Source: Nematostella vectensis (lineage: Eukaryota; Cnidaria; Anthozoa; Actiniaria; Edwardsiidae). From it: 64,000 nucleotides of DNA. The position numbers and the translations under genes were made by a program. The notes under the pieces are model-generated. The model searched no databases, was not told the origin of the DNA, and was given only the letters and a program-made list of their open reading frames with translations. The stretch spans positions 9,721,296-9,785,295 of the forward strand of contig NC_064035.1 in assembly GCF_932526225.1 (NCBI RefSeq), written 5' to 3'. Of the stretch, positions 1 through 11,867 are shown piece after piece (positions within the stretch are counted from its first letter, which is position 1; every line of letters begins with the position of its first letter).

Positions 1-3000
1 AGCAAAATATCACCCCGTCGCGGTGTCTGGAACGAAGCAAGTAACCCTTTATTCCTGCGAGCAAGAGAACACGGTAATAAAACAGCTGTTATTGATCAAA
101 ACGGAAAATTTTCTTACAACAGCCTCTTGCAGCTCAGCAAAGATATTGGCGATAAAATACGCCAAAGGTGTCTTTCTGAAGGAACGGATGACTTAAAAGG
201 CAGGCGTATCGCGTTTTTGACTGGCCATAATGTGCAATACGTAGCTACACAATGGGCAATATGGCGAAATGGCGGGGTTGCTGTTCCACTTTGCACGTCA
301 CATCCTTTAGATATGCTAAAGTACTACATTGAAGACTCAAACTCCAGCTTGCTTATTACAAGTGATGAATTTAACAGCAAAGTGGACCCACTTCTACATC
401 AAAAAGCAAGTGTACCACACTTGAACATATCCAATGAAAATATTCAAAACATAACTTATAAACCCATTAGTGGACTTTACCAAACAAGTGTTGAAAAGGC
501 TGAAACTTCTTGGAACGAGCGAAGTGCCATGATTATTTACACTAGTGGGACCACAGGGAGACCAAAGGGAGTATTGACAACTCATGGGAATATTAGGTAA
601 GTTGGGATCATTTTAGGAAGCTTTTAGACCATGGTGTTGCTCTTGTTTGGCAAAGTGGACAACCAGGTTATTTTTAAAGGGTATTAGCAGATGTGGCTGT
701 ATCCATATATTAATAAGGCTCCCAAATTTTATAACGGGATAACCATTATTGTAATTCCTTTTCTCCCTTCTGTTATATATGTTGTTACATATGTTAGGCA
801 CCCTGTGCAGGAAAACCGTTACACAGCTTGTCAGAGGATTGCCAAGCTCGTTTGATTCCACACTGAATAAATGCTTATTTTTAAGTCCCTACATATCCAA
901 CACCTGATTTTAGAATTAAAGTACAATTATAATCAACTATGTGTGCTACAAATCTTTGTACCAACACTGATTGCTCCCCATCATTCTTATAAGGTATTTC
1001 AAAATATATTTTCTCACAGTGCTCAAATAACAGCACTTATTAATGCATGGGGGTGGACTGATGATGATGTCATCCTGCATGTTCTTCCCCTTCACCATGT
1101 GCACGGCATCATCAATGTGCTTGCTTGTCCATTATGGGTTGGTGCAACATGTGTCATGAGACCAAGATTTGAAGCAGATGAGGTAAACTGCTCTAATTTT
1201 AAACAATCTAGTCACATACCCAGGATTTGCCGAGTCATTGGTATCACATGGAAAAAGCATAGTATTTAAAGATTCCTTAATAAGAAATGACCCACTTTTT
1301 GGCCGCCAAGGGGGGTGCGCACATACCCCCTGTGTAGGCGTCTCGGTCTCTGGCAGCTGCTATTTTGTTATCCTAGCAAAGTACCAAGTGTGAGGAAGCT
1401 TCCATTTCCATTGGCTGATTTATTACCCTGGGTGCAAGAGGCTGGAGCTTCACTCATTTTCTGTCATGCCGGCCTTGGCTACGAGGGTGAAAGGACAAGC
1501 CTCTGGCCACACAGCCTAGGTTTTTCCTTTCAGAGTCAGTCACCATTGCTTGTGGATTAATATTTGTGAACAAACCAGTTTTGTAATCACAACTTCTTTC
1601 CCCTTTAAAATTTGCAACCTCAGTTCTTTCTTCAAATATTCTGTATGAGAAAATTATAATTTTAGGTTTTCTGAGTGTTGTGAGTTGAGGGATCACATGT
1701 TATCAATTGACAAATCACAAAGTGCCATTTGGAGGATTATAATCAACCAACCTATCAGCTCCGTAGTACAAATTCTGTAAGGCTTGTTGCTTTGACCCTC
1801 GTAGCCAAGACCGCCGTGGCATGAAAGTAAACAAGTGATCCTCAAGCTTATGGTACCCAAGGTACTTATTTATGGAATCCAATGCAATATTTTCTATTGA
1901 ATTTGGTATTGAGCTTTGTTTTTAGATGAATGTTTCAGAATTTAAGCACATTATGTGCCTCCCAAAATTAAACGAAAAAAAAACAATGTGGCTGACCAGG
2001 GCTCTTTAAGGCCTCAATTGCAGGAAGACAACTATTTAAAAGGTAGTTACTATACTTCTCAAAAGGCAACCTATCACCTAATTCCCTTAGTTAGTTAATT
2101 ACTTTTGTTGAATGACTTTGAAATTTATGTTTTTTTAGTTTTAGGCACATTTTTTTTCCATTTAAAGGTGTGGGAGTATTTTACTGGATCAAACCCTCAA
2201 CTTTCTGTTTTCATGGCAGTCCCCACAATCTACAATAAACTTATAAGCAATTACAAAAAAGCCAAGCATTCAGAACAGAGAAAGAAAGAGATTATTGAAA
2301 AATGCTCCAGCCTCAGGTATGATGTCACAGAAAAGAACAACAGTCAGATAAAAATTTTTTGTGATATTCTTGGTTTAGAAAGAATATTTTTGAAGTTCAA
2401 GTAGTGCAATATATTTTAAAATCAAAGCATAACGTGTGATAACTGACATGTTTACCTTTCTTAAGACACAAGAACTATATGGAAATTGCTTGATATTCTT
2501 TTTTTTTTACCACACACACACAAATGTCAGGAGATTTGGAGATTCTGAAAACTGTGAGAACTGGGTGATTGACATACCTCCAAGTGCAAAAGTTAGTTCT
2601 GTTGTCTTTGTGTAAGTGCTAGTTTATCTTTAAGGTTGATGGTCAGTGGCTCTTCAGCCTTGCCTGAAGTCGATATGACTGTCTGGGAGGAGATCACAGG
2701 TCGGCTGGAAACTCTCTTTGCTCTTACTGTGTATGCTTAAATACAACCTGCATTTTTTCCTCAAAGAATTAACATTGAAATGTATTATAGGGCATGTTCT
2801 ACTTGAACGGTATGGCATGACAGAGATTGGCATGGCATTGTCTAATCCTCTGAATGGAACAAGGCTCCCGGTAAGATTTCATTTAACACGAACGTGCACT
2901 ATAAAAGGGACTTGCCTAAGGCAAGCTGTCATTCGTCATTTGACTTCACTGAGTGCAGAGCCCCGTAGAGAGAGACCAAAATGCTACAAGAGAGTTCTAG

Positions 3001-5553
3001 AGTGGCCGATAACACACTATTGAAGCAAACATAGCCTTATCAACAGCTGTTTCTAGAAAGAGAACAAAAATAGTGAGGAATAGATAGGTTTTGAAGCGAT
3101 GAGTTTTTTAAATTCGTTGTTTGTATGCGCCCGCACTATAATGATGCCATTACAAAAGAGGGTGCACGCTGTTTTTGAATTTTATTTTTCAATTCAAACG
3201 AGTGTGTGCTGTGTTTGATTTCTCAAGTACAATTTTTGCTCATTTTTTTGTAGAGAATGGACTCCTAACACTTTTCCGAATATTCGTAATAGCTTTTTAA
3301 CACTCTTTTGTACTTAAAAGTTGTCGTAGTTTGTCATACGTCTTTACTTTTAGCATGTTTTCTTCCGACGATGACAACTTGCACGAGAGCTTGCAAAAAA
3401 GGGGGCGGAACTATCCCTTTTATACTGCACATTCGTTCGTAGATCCATCAAACCTCATCCTAGATTGCAAAATTGCATTATTGTTTTTTTCAGGGAAGAC
3501 CTTAGTTTTGTGATTGGGGGGGGGTCTCCAAAGGGGAGCATTCTGAGTTGCACATGTATAAAGAAATTAATGCTTTATTTTAATGCTGATTAAAATAAAA
3601 CAAATAAATTAAATGGAAAATTAATGTGCAAGGTTCGTTAAGGAAAAAATTGACCAAATACCCAGTCTGAAATTTTTACCCCTTAATTTTCAATTTATGT
3701 AATCATCATATTTTTTACAGGCCAGACGTTTTTCAATCAATATAACTTATGTATGGCTCTGTGGCAAGTTTTCACGCAGGAGACAGCTCAAGTTGCTATA
3801 GTTTTTAACTTTAAAGTTTAACCCATTTTTTAAATTTACAGAGGTAAGATTACTCTTATTATCTTTGCAGAACTGTGTTGGGATACCACTCCCTGGTGTA
3901 CAAGTGCGGATAGTGTCAACAGACGAAAATGGAAATCAAAAGGTGAAGATGGTTACCAGCTACTAACAAATGGCTTATTTTGAGGGGACTTCAACGTCTC
4001 AATGATTTCTGAGCAGCCCTTCTTCGTTGAGTAATTTTAAAGGGTTTCCCATTTAAAAAAAAACCATGCCTTGCCCCTTTGTCAAATCTTCTTATTATGT
4101 AATCTTTATTTTTGCATCGTTGCAAAAAGCAGCAAGAAATAAAACATCCTTGAATGCGTCACCAATATCTATAAGAAACCATGCTTTGATTGTGCTGTAA
4201 GTGCTATTTGCTCGTTTGTAGCCTTATTAGTGCCTTTGGTATTGTTTTATTTCATTTCTTAACGAGGACCAAATAGCTTTGGCCAATTTAGTGATGTGGC
4301 ATGGAATGTAGTTTTGCGTTACTAGCTGTGGAGGCTTGCTAGCTTTGTTCACTTACCAATCACAATCTCAACATCGCAACAAAAATACAACCCAAATTGA
4401 GAAAAAAAAAACGAATTATAAACTTGAAAAGAGTTAAACTTATTTCTTAAACACGAACGCGCACTATAATCCTTTGTTGTGGAACACTGAAAGTGCCCAC
4501 AAACTAACACTATGTTTGGTCATAGACTATTGCCGAAGGAGATGAGCAAGGCTCGCGAGTGTTAGATGGTAGTAAGAGTGCAGAAGGAATCCTGCACGTG
4601 CGCGGACCATCTGTGTTCAAAGGGTAAACGATAAATTATAAAGTAAAGTACACCAGGATCACTACCTTTGCAGAAGATTATCTGCAAAATTAGATGAATT
4701 TGCCGAGGCCGATGAAAATACAGGTTTGAATTTGGGTCAAATAAGTAAAAAAAAACATGCTCTTGTTGTAGTTTTGCCTTAACGGTAGGAGAATAAGCTC
4801 AGAGCAAGAAGCACCTTCATTGTCTTGGCTCTTTTCATGGCATTTGCTTGTGGATTTTTTTTTCAGCTATTGGAACAGACCAGAAGCAACTAAAGAATCG
4901 TTTACAGAGGATGGGTGGTTTATAACTGGAGATACTGCACGTAAGGATAGATTATATTGCCATGATTTGTCTGTATGTCCTCGCAGAAATGACTCGATTT
5001 ATATTTCTTTGTTTTTCCGTTGCCGTCATCGGGACAATGTTTTGTTGCAGGTCTAAGTGATGGAGTGTACCGGATTATTGGCCGACCTTGGGACATAATC
5101 AAAAGCGGTGGATATAAGATAAGGTACGTAAACCACTTCTTTTCGCAAGATGTTTCAGAAACTCTATGTTGACATCATCTAACTTTAAGCGTCTCTCTGT
5201 AACTTAACAGTGCGCTTGAGGTAGAAAGGGAACTTCGCCAGCATCCGGACGTCAAGGACTGCGCGGTATTGGGAATCCCTGATCCTGAATGGGGTGAAAG
5301 AGTTGCAGCTATAGTGGCCCTTAATGACAATTCGGTAAGTAATCTTATACATTTTAGTAATTAAACAAAATATAACGTTGACTTATTGACTCTTATTGTT
5401 TAGGCGTTAACACTTGAAGACCTTCGAGCTTGGGGATCGGACCACATGGTACGTTACCACATCCCAGCAGCCCTACATATAGTGGAAGAGCTGCCGAGGA
5501 ATGTTATGGGAAAAGTGAACAAGAAAGAACTGTATAGCGCCTACTTCAAATAA
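1..5553 (+). CDS. ACSF3: Acyl-CoA synthetase family member 3 (malonyl-CoA synthetase), 5' truncated by the window edge
   Basis: Mitochondrial enzyme of the ANL superfamily that activates malonate (and methylmalonate) to its CoA ester. Exons inferred from GT-AG sites: 1-596, 1020-1182, 2168-2316, 2635-2699, 2791-2870, 3871-3942, 4526-4623, 4867-4940, 5051-5123, 5211-5334, 5404-5553. They total 1644 nt and stay in one frame (547 codons plus stop). Motifs in order: AMP-binding [11 protein letters not shown] at 538-570, [21 protein letters not shown] in exon 5, GWFITGDT in exon 8, [11 protein letters not shown] across exons 9/10, and the C-terminal [12 protein letters not shown], whose GKVNK lysine is the adenylation lysine of the family. 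The frame is open from base 1, so about 30-40 N-terminal residues, including the mitochondrial presequence, lie upstream of the window. The human protein is 576 aa. The exon 4 donor (GTCGGC at 2700) is weak but is required by frame and homology. Confidence 0.93.
1212..1330 (+). repeat. Dispersed repeat in ACSF3 intron 2, related to 42474-42770
   Basis: ACCCAGGATTTGC, GGTATCACATGGAAAAAGCA, TAGTATT and a GGGGGGTGCGCA run match the segments of the inverted pair near 42.5-42.8 kb. Confidence 0.6.
1460..1835. repeat. Short inverted repeat inside ACSF3 intron 2
   Basis: TCATGCCGGCCTTGGCTACG plus AGGGT near 1464 is mirrored by the reverse complement of about 1794-1823 (CATGCCACGGCGGTCTTGGC then TACGAGGGT). 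It may be the ends of a small element about 360 bp long. Confidence 0.45.
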
Positions 5554-5622
5554 CAAGAGAAACTATAAAATTGCTGCCACGTCGAAAGACCCCATATAAC
5601 AAATGAATCTGATTAATTAACC

Positions 5623-5628
5623 AATAAA
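5623..5628 (+). terminator. Polyadenylation signal of ACSF3
   Basis: AATAAA lies 70 bp after the ACSF3 stop codon, in sense orientation and in AT-rich DNA. Confidence 0.7.
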
Positions 5629-5764
5629 CAGGCTTTGGGTAGAGGATGTAGACTTTAAACAGATAAACTGTTAAAAGTTTTATTATCTAGATTCAAGATA
5701 AAGATCCTTTTAACCAAAAGCGTGTCATAATTTATTGGATTATGAAGCCTGATGTAGCCTGATA

Positions 5765-6945
5765 ATGATGGGAAATGAATTGAATTGGGCAGGTGAAGAT
5801 GGAAGAGGATGAGTTGGGCAGGTGAAGATGGGAGAGGATTAGTTCGGCAGGTGATGATGGAAGAAGATTAGTTAGGCAGGTGAAGATGGAAAAGGATGAG
5901 TTGGTCAGGTGAAGATGGAAGAGGATGAGTTGGGCAGGTGAAGATGGAAGAGAATGGGTTAGGCAGATGAAGAGGATGAGTTGAGCAGGTGAAGAGGATG
6001 AGTTGGTTAGGTAAAGATGTAAGAGGATGAGTTGGACAGATGAAGATGGAAGAGGATGAGTTTGGAAGGTGAAAATGGGAGAGAATGGGTTAGGCAGATG
6101 AAGAGGATGAGTTGAGCAGGTGAAGATGGAAGAGGACGAGTTGGGCAGGTGAAGATGGAAGAGGATGAGTTTGGAAGGTGAAGATGGAAGAGAATGGGTT
6201 AGGCAGATGAAGAGGATGAGTTAAGCAGGTGAAGAGGATGAGTTGGTTAGGTAAAGATGTAAGAGGATGAGTTGCACAGATGAAGATGGAATAGGATGAG
6301 TTGGGCAGGTGAATATGGAAGAGGATGATTTGGGCAGGTAAAGATGGAAGAGGATGAGTTGGGCAGATGAAGATGGAAGAGGACGAGTTGGGCAGGTGAA
6401 GATGGAAGAGGACGAGTTGGGCAGGTGAAGATGGAAGAGGACGAGTTGGGCAGGTGAAGATGGAAGAGGATGAGTTTGGAAGGTGAAGATGGAAGAGAAT
6501 GGGTTAGGCAGATGAAGAGGATGAGTTGAGCAGGTGAAGAGGATGAGTTGGTTAGGTAAAGATGGAAGAGGATGAGTTGCACAGATGAAGATGGAATAGG
6601 ATGAGTTGGGCAGGTGAATATGGAAGAGGACGAGTTGGGCAGGTAAAGATGGAAGAGGATGAGTTGGGCAGATGAAGAGGATGAGTTGAGCAGGTGAAGA
6701 GGATGAGTTGGGCAGGTGAAGAGGATGAGTTGGGCAGGTGAAGATGAGTTGGCCAGATGAAGAGGATGAGTTGAGCAGGTGAAGAGGATGAGTTGGGCAT
6801 TTGAAGATGGAAGAGGATGAGTTGGGCAGATGAAGAAGATGGGTTGGGCAGGTGAAGATGGAAGAAGATGGGTTGGGCAGGTGAAGATGGAAGAGGATGA
6901 GTTGGGCAGGTGAAGATAGAAGAATATGAGCTCGGCAGATAATGA
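5765..6945. repeat. Minisatellite, 29-bp unit with shorter variants
   Basis: About 1.2 kb of tandem purine-rich units built on GAGTTGGGCAGGTGAAGATG plus GAAGAGGAT. Shorter units lacking the ATGGAAGA segment are mixed in, and blocks of several units recur (for example around 5930-6010, 6080-6250 and 6480-6560). The minus-strand reading frame through it (6247-6951) is a repeat artefact rich in Ser, Pro and Leu. Confidence 0.9.
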
Positions 6946-7702
6946 TGACAAAAAGTAGGATTAGTTGCGTAGTTATTAAAGAGTGAGGAGAGTTACAATA
7001 CCTGACAAATCGCGATTGCGCGAAATAAAAATAAAATATCGTTGTGAAAGGACATCAGTCATGCAGTTTTCAGAAATTATCAATGAGGTTTTCGGATATA
7101 ATGATAACTTATCACATTGACTTGTTTATGCCAGGATCTGGCGTAGTATAATGTTCAAACTGTTAAAGTCGGGGCTGTCTATCTTGCAGTGTAGACAGGA
7201 TTTAAAAGAGAGACAAGATAAAACCAGTATTTTAATGCCAATTTGGGATTATTTTTTTTCTTTTGCTGAATTACTACGAGCACAGCCAAAAGTTATAATA
7301 TACAGGCACATTTTCGCCAGTATTTTATCAGAGCTCTAATAAGCAGCATTTCCTTTTACCGATATAATTATTGTTTCCTTAAAAAATTGTCTTACCAGCT
7401 AATATCTTTTAAGGTTATCTTGATTGTTGTTCAGACGCAATACTATCCAAATCACATTTTTGTTTACAGTTTTGTTTTGTAAACATTTTTCTATATATTC
7501 TTTTGATTATACTAGCGTTTGTCAGCTTTAGGTCCAGCCATCGCTATGTCCAAGTTTATTTCCTGAAATATTTGCAAAGAGCGATAGAAACGTATGTAAC
7601 ATGTCCCATCGTCGTTATATTCAGCGCTATTGTCCAAGTCCCGCTTGCTTCACCTGCGAAAGTAATTCTGCGTTGTAATCTTGCGTCCCCATAAGACGTT
7701 CA
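6946..7702. other. Intergenic stretch, no gene recognised
   Basis: AT-rich DNA with only short open frames and no recognisable domain. It contains a minus-strand AATAAA (complement of TTTATT at 7555-7560), which could serve the minus-strand ORF ending at 7703. Confidence 0.5.
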
Positions 7703-8113
7703 TCATTGTGCACGCGTGCCAGGAGAGCTATATACCTCTTCCTCACTCGGACTCTTATGTAGCTCCTTTGATAACTCTCTATGTCCGAGCAGAAATGAGT
7801 TCTTCTTACTCCAGTAATCGGAAGAGAACATGTTCTCGCCCTCCCAGCATTTACCGAGTTCAATAATCTCATCCTCGCTCCGACTCTCTTTGGGCGCCCA
7901 GAATTCCCAGAGAAATTGTTCGTCGACGTCTTCAGGCGTATACGGAGATAACGTAGCTTGGGATGTAATATTAACTTCCAGTATAGGGATGCCAAACTGT
8001 CCTATTTTCCTCCTCTGCCGACAAAGTTTGGAGTCCAAAATCATATTACTTGAGGCGAACAACCCATTGCATTGTGAGCACGGACAAGTTGACCGAAAGC
8101 CGGTAGTAACCAA
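7703..8113 (-). CDS. Hypothetical ORF, possibly the terminal exon of the minus-strand gene upstream
   Basis: Open frame of about 136 codons ending in TGA at 7705-7703. The first in-frame ATG is at 8044 (113 codons). A splice-acceptor-like CAAACACAG sits immediately before codon 1 at 8113. The product is acidic in its second half, with short features such as TPEDVDEQFLWEFW and LSKELHKSPSEEE, and has a Cys-rich start (STCPCSQC). No family was recognised. It could be the last exon of the gene whose first exons lie at 17625-14737 on the same strand, with the AATAAA complement at 7555-7560 as its poly(A) signal, but the acceptor has a poor pyrimidine tract and the joining frame is unresolved. It may also be a chance ORF. 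Confidence 0.35.
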   Translation of the reverse strand: MVTTGFRSTCPCSQCNGLFASSNMILDSKLCRQRRKIGQFGIPILEVNITSQATLSPYTPEDVDEQFLWEFWAPKESRSEDEIIELGKCWEGENMFSSDYWSKKNSFLLGHRELSKELHKSPSEEEVYSSPGTRAQ

Positions 8114-8149
8114 CTGTGTTTGTTTTTGTTTTGAACAGCCTTAGTAACA

Positions 8150-9486
8150 GTTACTAAGTGACAGAAATCACAGATCTGGTGGATCGCATAATACAAGACC
8201 CCTCATTGTTTTAAATTCAAGATTTTATAGGCAAATTCGTTATTGCGCGACCTGCCAGAATCCATAATTCCTTTCTCCGTTTGGGAATAGCGCGTATTCA
8301 ATCAAACCAAACAATCTGACTACGCGCTATTTCGAAAGGAGACATGGATTTTGGATTCACCGAGGTGGCGTAACAACGAATTTGGCTGTAAAAGGAAAAT
8401 TGGACAAAATGCACTAAATTCTACAACTGCACTTAATATGCTCAGAGCAAGATCACACACGAGTGCAAAATATCTCTTTATCAATATAAAATTTTTATCA
8501 ACATCCTGTGGACTGTTGTTATCATATATCCTCTATATACTGTTTAAATATACTCTTTTTCTTCGATCTATCATTTGATTCATTCTAAACTTTTTGGACA
8601 CTCGAAAGGGTGACATTTTGATTACTACATACCATAACAATAACATGTTTTTATGCTTTACCGGATTTTCTATAAATTTGTGCAATACGGATAGGTTATT
8701 CCAGAATATAAAACTCCCTCTTTTTTCGACGGGAGATTCGCGTTTCCGTGTATGCACAATGTGCAACCGTCGCATTACAGCGCGAGAACCAGAAGTATGG
8801 TCAGTTTAGATGTATTTTTGCATACTTTTAAAGCCCTCCACCAATCAACTACGGGTTTTTTTTTATCAGAACAACGGCGATAAGACGGCAGAAAACAAAT
8901 GGCGGCGAAGGTTAATACGTTTTGGGTTGCATTCCATCACGAAGTGGTTTTATTCTCTTATCGGCCGCCTAAAAGTTCACGTTTGTAGTCTGGCCTTTTG
9001 GCTGTAATCATTTGCACTTTTTATTCCGATTTCAAAAAGTTGTTAAAGCTATTGAAACAATTTCGACGCCAAACTAGCGCAGAACATACCAAGTTATTCC
9101 AAGGCGATACTTGGAGGTGATTGTTCAAAGCCTCAAAAGTATGCAAATATATTGAAACTTTATACTTATCCATACTTTGGATTATCGCGCTTTGAAGGCT
9201 AGAAACAATGATCATGACCAGATCTCACCGTAGGACGTCCTACGGTGAGTATTCCAGCCGTGCATGTTTTGTGGGCGGGTCGATTTCATCGTCTTCTCTT
9301 CTTCTTTTCCGATCTTCCAGAAGCTGCAAAAAGATGAAGTGAATTTAGGAATAAAAACAAACTTCAGGGTGAAAATTTGCCATACGCACACAAAGTTGTC
9401 GCTTTTATTTCCATGGTCCAACGGGACAAAACGCCAAATTGAAATGGAAATGTGGGAAAACTGGCATTAGAAATCTTCGTGCCCAG
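8150..9486. other. Non-coding stretch between the hypothetical ORF and the 22-bp satellite
   Basis: AT-rich DNA with scattered short open frames on both strands, none with recognisable similarity. Its one distinct structure is the perfect palindrome at 9224-9249. If the minus-strand gene does extend to 7703, this is intron. Confidence 0.5.
9224..9249. repeat. Perfect 26-bp palindrome with no spacer
   Basis: CTCACCGTAGGAC is followed directly by its exact reverse complement. It stands alone in otherwise unstructured AT-rich DNA, about 240 bp before the 22-bp satellite. Confidence 0.95.
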
Positions 9487-11590
9487 AGGGTACCTCTACG
9501 TCATGACCAGGTTACGTATCCTTTATGACCAGGTTACGTATCCTTTATGACAATGTTACTTTTAAATTATGACCAGGGTACCTCTACATCGTGACCAGGT
9601 TACGTATCCTTTATGACCAGGTTACGTATCCTTTATGACCAGGTTACGTATCCTTTATGACAATGTTACTTTTAAATTATGACCAGGGTACCTCTACATC
9701 GTGACCAGGGTACCTCTACATCATGACCAGGGTACCTCTACATCATGACCAGGGTACCTCTACATCATGACCAGGGTACCTCTACATCATGACCAGGGTA
9801 CCTCTACATTATGACCAGGTTACGTATCCTTTATGACCAGGTTACGTATCCTTTATGACAATGTTACTTTTAAATTATGACCAGGGTACCTCTACATCGT
9901 GACCAGGGTACCTCTACATCATGACCAGGGTACCTCTACATCATGACCAGGGTACCTCTACATCATGACCAGGGTACCTCTACATCGTGACCAGGGTACC
10001 CCTACATCATGACCATGGTACCTCTACGTCATGACCAGGGTGCCTCTACGTCATGACCAGGGTACCTCTACATCATGACCAGGGTACCTCTACATCATGA
10101 CCAGGGTGCATCTACATCATGACCAGGGTGCCTCTACATCGTGACCAGGGTACCTCTACATCATGACCAGGGTTCCTCTACGTCATGACCAGGGTACCTC
10201 TACATCATGACCAGGGTGCCTCTACATCGTGACCAGGGTACCTCTACATCATGACCAGGGTACCTCTACATCATGACCAGGGTACCTCTACATCATGACC
10301 AGGGTACCTCTACATCATGACCAGGGTACCCCTACATCATGACCAGGGTACCTCTACATCATGACCAGGGTACATCTACATCATGACCAGGGTACCTCTA
10401 CATCATGACCAGGGTTCCTCTACATCATGACCAGGGAGCCTCTACGTCATGACCAGGGTACCTCTACATCATGACCAGGGTACCTCTACATCGTGACCAG
10501 GGTTCCTCTACATCATGACCAGGGTTCCTCTACATCATGACCAGGGTACCTCTACATTATGACCAGGTTACGTATCCTTTATGACCAGGTTACGTATCCT
10601 TTATGACAATGTTACTTTTAAATTATGACCAGGGTACCTCTACATCGTGACCAGGGTACCTCTACATCATGACCAGGGTACCTCTACATCATGACCAGGG
10701 TACCTCTACATCATGACCAGGGTGCCTCTACGTCATGACCAGGGTACCTCTACATCATGACCAGGGTACCTCTACATCATGACCAGGGTGCATCTACATC
10801 ATGACCAGGGTGCCTCTACATCGTGACCAGGGTACCTCTACATCATGACCAGGGTTCCTCTACGTCATGACCAGGGTACCTCTACATCATGACCAGGGTG
10901 CCTCTACATCGTGACCAGGGTACCTCTACATCATGACCAGGGTACCTCTACATCATGACCAGGGTACCTCTACATCATGACCAGGGTACCTCTACATCAT
11001 GACCAGGGTACCCCTACATCATGACCAGGGTACCTCTACATCATGACCAGGGTACATCTACATCATGACCAGGGTACCTCTACATCATGACCAGGGTTCC
11101 TCTACATCATGACCAGGGAGCCTCTACGTCATGACCAGGGTACCTCTACATCATGACCAGGGTACCTCTACATCGTGACCAGGGTTCCTCTACATCATGA
11201 CCAGGGTTCCTCTACATCATGACCAGGGTACCTTTACATCATGACCAGGGTACCTCTACATCATGACCAGGGTACCTCTACATCGTGACCAGGGTTCCTC
11301 TACATCATGACCAGGGTTCCTCTACATCATGACCAGGGTACCTCTACATCATGACCAGGGTACCCCTACATCATGACCAGGGTACCTCTACATCATGACC
11401 AGGGTACATCTACATCATGACCAGGGTACCTCTACATCATGACCAGGGTTCCTCTACATCATGACCAGGGTACCTCTACATCATGACCAGGGTACCTCTA
11501 CATCATGACCAGGGTACCTCTAAATCATGACCAGGGTACCTCTACATCATGACCAGGGTGCCCCAACATCATGACTAGGGTGCCTGAACA
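9487..11590. repeat. Satellite of 22-bp monomers with higher-order structure
   Basis: About 95 tandem copies of a 22-bp unit whose core reads TCATGACCAGGGTACCTC. Each unit carries two 6-bp palindromes (TCATGA and GGTACC). A diverged monomer type (GACCAGGTTACGTATCCTTT) and an irregular spacer (GACAATGTTACTTTTAAATT) occur in blocks at about 9500-9680, 9815-9880 and 10560-10625. Rare variants recur exactly 682 bp apart (31 monomers): GGGTGCATC at 10104 and 10786, GGGAGCCTC at 10434 and 11116. Confidence 0.95.
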
Positions 11591-11867
11591 TTTTAATGAC
11601 TGCACCTACTTTTCTATATTTGGAAAGGACTAGGTCCTTTATTTGGAGAGGATTTAATGGCCCTTCCACTGAGCCCTCCCTACGAATAAACACCTGCAAA
11701 AAAAAAAGTTTTGATCAAAACATCAATTTCGGTAATCTGGTTAATATGTGTTGGAATTGCAATTGCTAAGGTAAAAACTACACCAGACCACATCATAAAT
11801 TGCCTAATTAATGTAATAACTGTGCAATAACATATAAGAAATAATTTAATGGCTAAAATCAGGCTAC

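Noticed and set aside
6247-6951. 234-codon minus-strand frame rich in Ser, Pro and Leu
   Set aside because: It lies entirely in the 29-bp minisatellite and has no non-repeat sequence.
9487-11590. Possible CRISPR array (regular short repeats)
   Set aside because: The 22-bp units are contiguous with no unique spacers, and the context is a eukaryotic intron or intergenic region.
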